Source of the DNA: Amphimedon queenslandica
Lineage: Eukaryota; Porifera; Demospongiae; Haplosclerida; Niphatidae
Length of the DNA: 64,000 nt
NCBI RefSeq assembly: GCF_000090795.2
Contig: NW_003546266.1
Span: 333,451 to 397,450, forward strand
Direction: 5' to 3'
Of this stretch, positions 59,440 through 64,000 are shown one piece after another. The stretch's first letter is position 1; each line of letters begins with the position of its first letter. The notes under the pieces are model-generated. The model did no database searches. It was not told the origin of the DNA and saw only the letters and a list, made by a program, of their open reading frames with translations. A program made the position numbers and the translations under genes.

Positions 59440-60672
59440 TTCTTAACTTTTTTCTTGACATGCCTTCTAAATTTCCAGAACTGCTCTTGATGGAAAAGTA
59501 TCCCTCCAAGCTTGACCAGTTTCTTGTGGATATTGTTCAAGATTTGATGGAGCCCTCCAATGATATATGACACGAAGCTCACAACAGTCTACCCCCATTC
59601 CAAAAGCAGTTGTAGCCAAGGCAATGCAAAGTTTACCATGTGCATCACTAAATGATGCCAGTGTCTTGTCCTTCATTTCTGTCTTTGATTCTCAGGTATA
59701 CGTTCCAACAACGGCAAACTGTTGCAATATGGGATAATTAGGGGGAAATGCAATGTAAGGGCCCTGTTTTGATTTAAGTGTGTGACACACTAGAGCACAA
59801 TCTCCATATGATTGTAACAAAATGATTGTTTAAGGATACTCCAATCCTATTTCTTTCCATTCATCAGCGATGAGGCCACAAAATGAACTTAAGTCGCCTC
59901 ACTTCATACATTATGTTGTCACAATTTGGAGAGTGGCCAACCAGAAGTAGATCATATCAAGACAAGTGTTGACAAACTGACTCATATGTTACATTAGTGG
60001 CTGTAGCTGTTAGAGCCGTCACATTTACTGATGGGGCAATAAAACTTCTAATACCTTCTAGCTGAGAATATGCGACTGAAAAGCTATCACTCCTATAAAT
60101 AAAAATTGATAAAATTGTGCGAAAAAAGTAACTAACCATTTCCTTACACAGTGTGCTTTGTAAACTACAAATGCTACTAAATTCTTTTGGTAGACTGGGG
60201 AAAGAACCATATTGCGGTATTGGACATTACATATGATGCTTTCTGGGCTCATGTAGACTAGTTGAACTTCCCCTTTCTTTACACTTCTGATACAAGATGC
60301 ATCAGTTTGCTTTCACCTAGAAATTCTGTAATAATTCCTTGTGGGGCAAATTTTTCTTTTTGATCCATCATTAGGCATACTAATAGACTGACACAGATGA
60401 CAATGCTTCCTTGTTGCTCTAGTAATACATAATTACAATAATACTAATACCTCTGTATACCTTTGTATTAATCAAGTACTATTAGTAATAAGGCATATAT
60501 CAGCGACTTCCCTTACCTAGTGTGTAAAGATACAAATACATCCCTTCCTGATAAAAAAGCCTTGATGACATCAAACTGTTTGTCCTTCAGAGTGATGTTA
60601 AAACGGGTAACAGCTTGTAAAATACATTCTTTTGCTCTATCCTTAATGTTGACACATGACATTGCCATACCT
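59440..60672 (-). pseudogene. RecQ-like superfamily 2 helicase, copy 2
   Basis: Exon 1 on the reverse strand begins MAMSCVNIKDRAKE (about 60672) and reads LKDKQFDVIKAFLSGRDVFV up to a GTAAGG donor at about 60518. Next come ICVSLLVCLMMDQKEKFAP (motif Ia, 60385), VVYKAHCVRKW at the DExH position (60150), VTALTATATNVT (motif III, 60020), and ATTAFGMGVDC (motif V, 59610). The last is YPQETGQAWRD in place of the usual QETGRxGRD (59520). The family unwinds DNA 3'-5'. Loss of the Walker B acidic pair and of the arginine-finger region, plus stops, indicate an inactive copy. It converges on the DUF6589-type gene with about 120 bp between their ends, which suggests both belong to one transposon. Confidence 0.75.
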
Positions 60673-60699
60673 GCTAAAACTAATTATATATCCTTAAAT

Positions 60700-60895
60700 A
60701 GTCTCTATTGCCTGACGTCAGTCACACTGACATAGCCGACAGTCGCCCTTTCAACAAGTCTACGTTTGTCAGTCCACCAGACTCTCCCCTGCCATCCAAA
60801 AGTTAAAAAGGAGTTGAGAGTCTGGCTGAGCGAGACTAGATAAAACACTTACTATTACTACTACTACTATTATTATCGTAAAATCAAACATTATA
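60700..60895 (+). other. Possible short retroposon with microsatellite tail
   Basis: A relatively GC-rich ~150-bp block contains GACGTCAGTCACACTGAC and a CCAGACTCTC/GAGAGTCTGG inverted pair (60778-60787 and 60818-60827). It is followed by a (CTA/TTA)n tail at about 60850-60880. This layout is SINE-like, but box A and box B promoter motifs could not be fixed and there is no second copy in the window. Confidence 0.25.
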
Positions 60896-60904
60896 ATTAT
60901 AAAA

Positions 60905-61380
60905 TGCCAGACATCAATTATTATTGACACTGATTATGAAGACTCCGATAAGGACACTCCACGTCTTAATACCTTCTTTTCTGACTCTGATGATGAAAGT
61001 GATGTTGATGAAAGCCATCACATGCAGGATCTGCTGCTGGATGCAGGAGCAGAGGACCAGCAGGAGTAACAACAGCAAGTGGACCAGCAGCCAATGGATG
61101 ATGATTCACAGCTTATAAGTATAGAGGAGGGAGAAGTAGATATTAGACAAAGAGTCTTGATTAATTTAATAGGAAAGGGTGTTGTGGCAACAAGTGTTAT
61201 CATCAGTTTGATAATGATTACATAAGCAGAGTGAGGTGGGATATGGAGGAATTAACCAAGGAGCAATTTGGTGGCAATGGGACAGCTTATGGCCTGCACC
61301 AATTTAAGTACTACAAGTAGCACTAACAAGAAGACCGGCAGTGAGACGAAACAGCTGCAAAGTTGTTACTATCATGGGAT
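60905..61380 (+). pseudogene. Acidic ORF remnant of unknown family
   Basis: The frame reading TSIIIDTDYEDSDKDTPRLN, then TFFSDSDDESDVDESHHMQD and LLLDAGAEDQQE is strongly acidic. It is followed after a stop by [20 protein letters not shown] and, in another frame, [20 protein letters not shown]. Acidic N-termini of this kind occur in several transposase families, but nothing diagnostic follows. It may be the 5' part of the gene that continues at 61690. Confidence 0.35.
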
Positions 61381-61423
61381 AGTCAAAGTAAACAATAATT
61401 GTTAAAACTCAGTAACTGACAAT

Positions 61424-61655
61424 TGTGACCATAATTGACAAAAGGTACCTTATGTCAGATTTAAAAATTCATCATTATGATGAAAAATATCATCCTGTGA
61501 GTGCTGCAACTATTGTTTCTAAAAGTTACATAGTAACTTTTTGCATCCCCTGGAGTAATTTCATGATAAATGGAGCTCAGGAAGCTAGATTTTTAAGGCT
61601 GTAAAGACCAATTTTCCTGTCCGCCATAAGGTACCTTTTGTCAATTATGGTCACA
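61424..61655 (+). mobile_element. MITE with TGTGACCATAATTGAC ends, copy 2
   Basis: A 232-bp element whose left end TGTGACCATAATTGACAAAA is exactly complementary to its right end. The whole element is close in sequence to 55757-55985. It is better preserved than copy 1 at the right end. It contains the same AAGTTACATAGTAACTT palindrome. It is non-coding. Confidence 0.82.
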
Positions 61656-61689
61656 ATTTTAGAAGATATGTGTGAAGTTATTCATGTTT

Positions 61690-64000
61690 ATTCATGGCAT
61701 TAGGCATAATAGGCTCAAGGCTTTGAAGAGGCAGGTTAAGACTGAGGGCTGTAAGCCAAGGTACATGCAAAAAATAAATTGAAAAATTCATGGAAACACG
61801 GGTCGTCAACTGTACAATGCATTGTCTAACAAAGACATTAAATAATAATAAAGTTTTTGCAGAGATTTCCGGAGCATTGCATACTTTTGCCAGGGTCATG
61901 ACCAGGGGTAAGGGATTGTAAAAAGGCTAAACTTCTTCCATCAAGTATGTCCAAAAGGCAGATTTATGGAATGTACGAGGCATCTTGTGATGAACAGGAA
62001 GGGATTTAAGTTGGCTTGGAAATTGTACGTTCCTCACATTCACATAATAAAGCCGATGACAGGCCTCTGCTTCACATGTAGGAAGAACAGTAGGGCATTA
62101 GTGAGGGAGCTGTAACACATCCTTTGAGAGACAATCTGAGGTAAAGGTTAGGGTGATATGATTAAAACTAACCTCTTAATAATTTCAGGTGCTTCAAGTG
62201 GAAATGGTACACATTGTATAATAGTGAGTGGCGTATTAAAGGCACCACCTGTGGTTACAAATGTGATGTAACACTGCTTTCATTTGTAACACTCCCTGTG
62301 GTTTTATTTGTATCCCTGTGGGTTGACAGCAAAAATCTCTTAAAATAAAATATTAGAAACAACATTATTGTACAGGTTTTATAAGCTGAAAGTCAACTGT
62401 CAATAAAGCTTGCAATAAAGTCTGGCCTAGGTCCAGTGGCCCGCGGTAACGGACAGTGGGTAGAAAGTCGGAAAAATTGTGAGTCTCCGGAGTGCAGAAA
62501 ACTTTAGATCGATCCATTGACCAATGATCCATGCAGGTAGAGTTTCACTGCTCTCCTTCTGTGTTGAAATCAATGGTTGACTAAGCCTCAATAATAAGTA
62601 AGATGGCCGGGGAAGGTAAGATCGATACATGGCCAATCAACAAGCGCAGGATCTTTGTTCTGAACCTCTTCCAGTTGTTATAGCTTGAAAATAGTAAGAT
62701 TATGTCAACCTAAAGCCTGGATCAGTTCATAAAAGTGTCTTTTTTTAGCCTCACATCCTCAATTGCTACCATTTTACCACGAGGTGTGGTGTTACTGAGC
62801 ATGCACATTGGCACGCACCTTTGATACGCCCACTCTTTACTACACAAACATGTTGATAACACCCCCAGTGTGGGATACATTGCATTTGTATGACCTCGCC
62901 CTCAGGCCTGCGGCCAGTCATACAAATGCAATGTATCCCTGACGTGGGTGTTATAATGTTTACTTGAACTTGTGACATAGGAGAGGGAACACTTTCGAGC
63001 AATATTAAAGAGAGTGAGTGAGTCTGTGAAGAGACTGAATGTGCTAGTGGAAAGACCTGTTATACCTATACCAAAAATTGATTACAGCTTAGATTATGCA
63101 CAGCAGCTACCTAACAATTATAAGTACAGAATTTAATTATTGTAATTTCAATATGCTAGGTGCACTATCCGAGTAACCCACTGCAACCAGGGCCTATTTA
63201 TGTCCTTACACTAAGGAAATGTGGATGATTTGGGGTCTGCTGTGAAGCTTTCCCTAAGCAAGTCACATATGTAGTTGACGAATGCGTGGACAATGGAAAA
63301 GGAGGCAATACAGTTATCAGTTACTTCTATCACTACCTAAAAAACTATGGTATCAATGCCATCGCAGTACACTGGAATGCTGATTACTGTAAAGGCCAGA
63401 ACAAAAACAATGCTGTAATGCAATATTTGGCCTTGAGTGCATTGACAGTTAGAAGACTGATGCTGCTATCCCTGAGGAAACTGACTGACTGTGGTATATC
63501 AGTGCATGTTGCTTGTGTTAACGAGTCTCCTCCCCTCAATGATTGCTGCTCAAAAGTGAAGTGCTGGATTTTTATATCTTTGATTCACTTAAAAAAGGGA
63601 TTTAAGAACCCAAAAGACTGAACTATTACCCGCACTCAGCTGTTCCTACCAGTTGAGGAACATTCACATCAGAGGATTCATTGACTACAGTACAATATAC
63701 TCAAGGCAACCAACATCAGTCTTCCGAAAGCATTGCTTCATCAACCCAAAGCACTAGTCAGGAGGAAACTTTGTATGGCCCACAGGGAGAAAAGATATTT
63801 TGATATATGCCACCTGTAATACCTCCAAAAGGGCTAACAGCAGATAGGCAATGGTATCTTTATAATAGGATTAGGAAATTTTGTCCTGACAATTGTCTGG
63901 ACAAAGCCTGTCCAAAACCATCAATGCCTAAACCTGCTGCAGTGGCTAGAAGCATACCTGAGGCACCGCAGCGGAGTTCTTCGAATGAATTTAGTCCCCT
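61690..64000 (+). pseudogene. DUF7869-type transposon gene, runs off the window
   Basis: The first coding pieces are GIRHNRLKALKRQVKTEG (61700) and IHGNTGRQLYNALSNKDIK (61790). Next are FLQRFPEHCILLPGS and KLLPSSMSKRQIYGMYEAS (61855-61990) and a Cys pair in CFTCRKNSRALV (62070). After a gap (62120-63010), coding resumes with LNVLVERPVIPIPKIDYS (63030), a probable small intron with GTACAG donor, and QPGPIYVLTLRKC. Then come FGVCCEAFPKQVTYVVDE, HWNADYCKGQNKNNA (63375) and the C-terminal LTADRQWYLYNRIRKFCP (63825). The conserved Asp in VVDE and ADYC recall an RNase H-like nuclease. One stop at about 63227 and frameshifts break it. The 62120-63010 gap holds other repeats. Confidence 0.6.
62855..62954. 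repeat. Long near-perfect hairpin
   Basis: Arm 62855-62894 pairs with 62917-62954. GGGATACATTGCATTTGTAT and its exact complement are separated by a GC-rich 22-bp centre containing GGCCTGCGGCC. The outer GATAACACCCCC and GGGTGTTAT also pair. It could be a foldback MITE or the end of a larger element. The reverse frame across it (62766-63002) is an artefact of the symmetry. Confidence 0.6.

Noticed and set aside
62766-63002. Reverse Cys-rich frame of 78 codons
   Set aside because: It spans the 62855-62954 hairpin, so both arms encode mirrored peptides. No start context or family match was found.

Overview
The window looks like a repeat-rich stretch of an invertebrate metazoan genome, most likely a demosponge of the Amphimedon type. 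The evidence is strong AT-richness, very short introns (about 40-60 bp), and protein families I associate with sponge and cnidarian genomes (DUF6589-type and DUF7869-type proteins, RecQ-like helicases linked to transposons, pogo/Tigger elements with C-terminal zinc fingers, Helitrons with OTU domains). The species call is inference, because no host marker gene is visible. I found no clearly intact conventional gene, no rRNA or tRNA, no CRISPR array and no bacterial-type operon.

Layout. (1) 1-1317 is AT-rich flank with a small MITE. (2) About 1375-28143 is a tandem pair of higher-order satellite units. Each unit has a 25-bp minisatellite, a unique spacer, a second minisatellite, and a long array of diverged ~125-bp monomers. 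Unit A is loaded with insertions: a foldback element at 2361-3078, a composite insert at 5819-7025, a hairpin-ended insert at 7234-7619, and a PIF/Harbinger element at 9092-12928. Unit B carries a 5.5-kb TIR transposon (20959-26482) and keeps the empty site that matches the Harbinger insertion. (3) 28143-34390 is a graveyard of a degraded pogo copy, a BEL/Pao fragment, a Helitron N-terminal fragment, and a gypsy integrase with a probable 3' LTR. (4) 34393-38132 is a long-TIR element with a RecQ-like gene, and a LINE fragment splits one of its TIRs. (5) 38330-41860 holds two broken multi-exon genes: an unclassified transposase-like gene and a HECT E3 ligase-like gene. (6) 42300-46350 is a Helitron remnant with Rep, PIF1-type helicase and OTU domains. 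(7) 48157-49862 has a reverse-strand proline-rich/AT-hook-like gene and inverted MITE repeats. (8) 49986-60672 has a DUF6589-type gene facing a RecQ-like gene. The first is split inside an intron by a complete 7,156-bp pogo element with TA duplications. (9) 60700-64000 has an acidic ORF, a MITE and a DUF7869-type gene that runs off the edge.

The most unusual structure is inside the pogo element, at 54650-56312. There, about 13 tandem, phase-symmetric mini-exons of 48-60 bp are separated by introns of about 38-49 bp. Spliced together they would encode a run of 20-residue Arg/Gly-rich repeats between a charged coiled coil and a PHD-like finger. Nearly every coding region carries stops or frameshifts. 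The window is therefore best read as nested layers of mobile DNA whose relative ages can be worked out from the insertion order.
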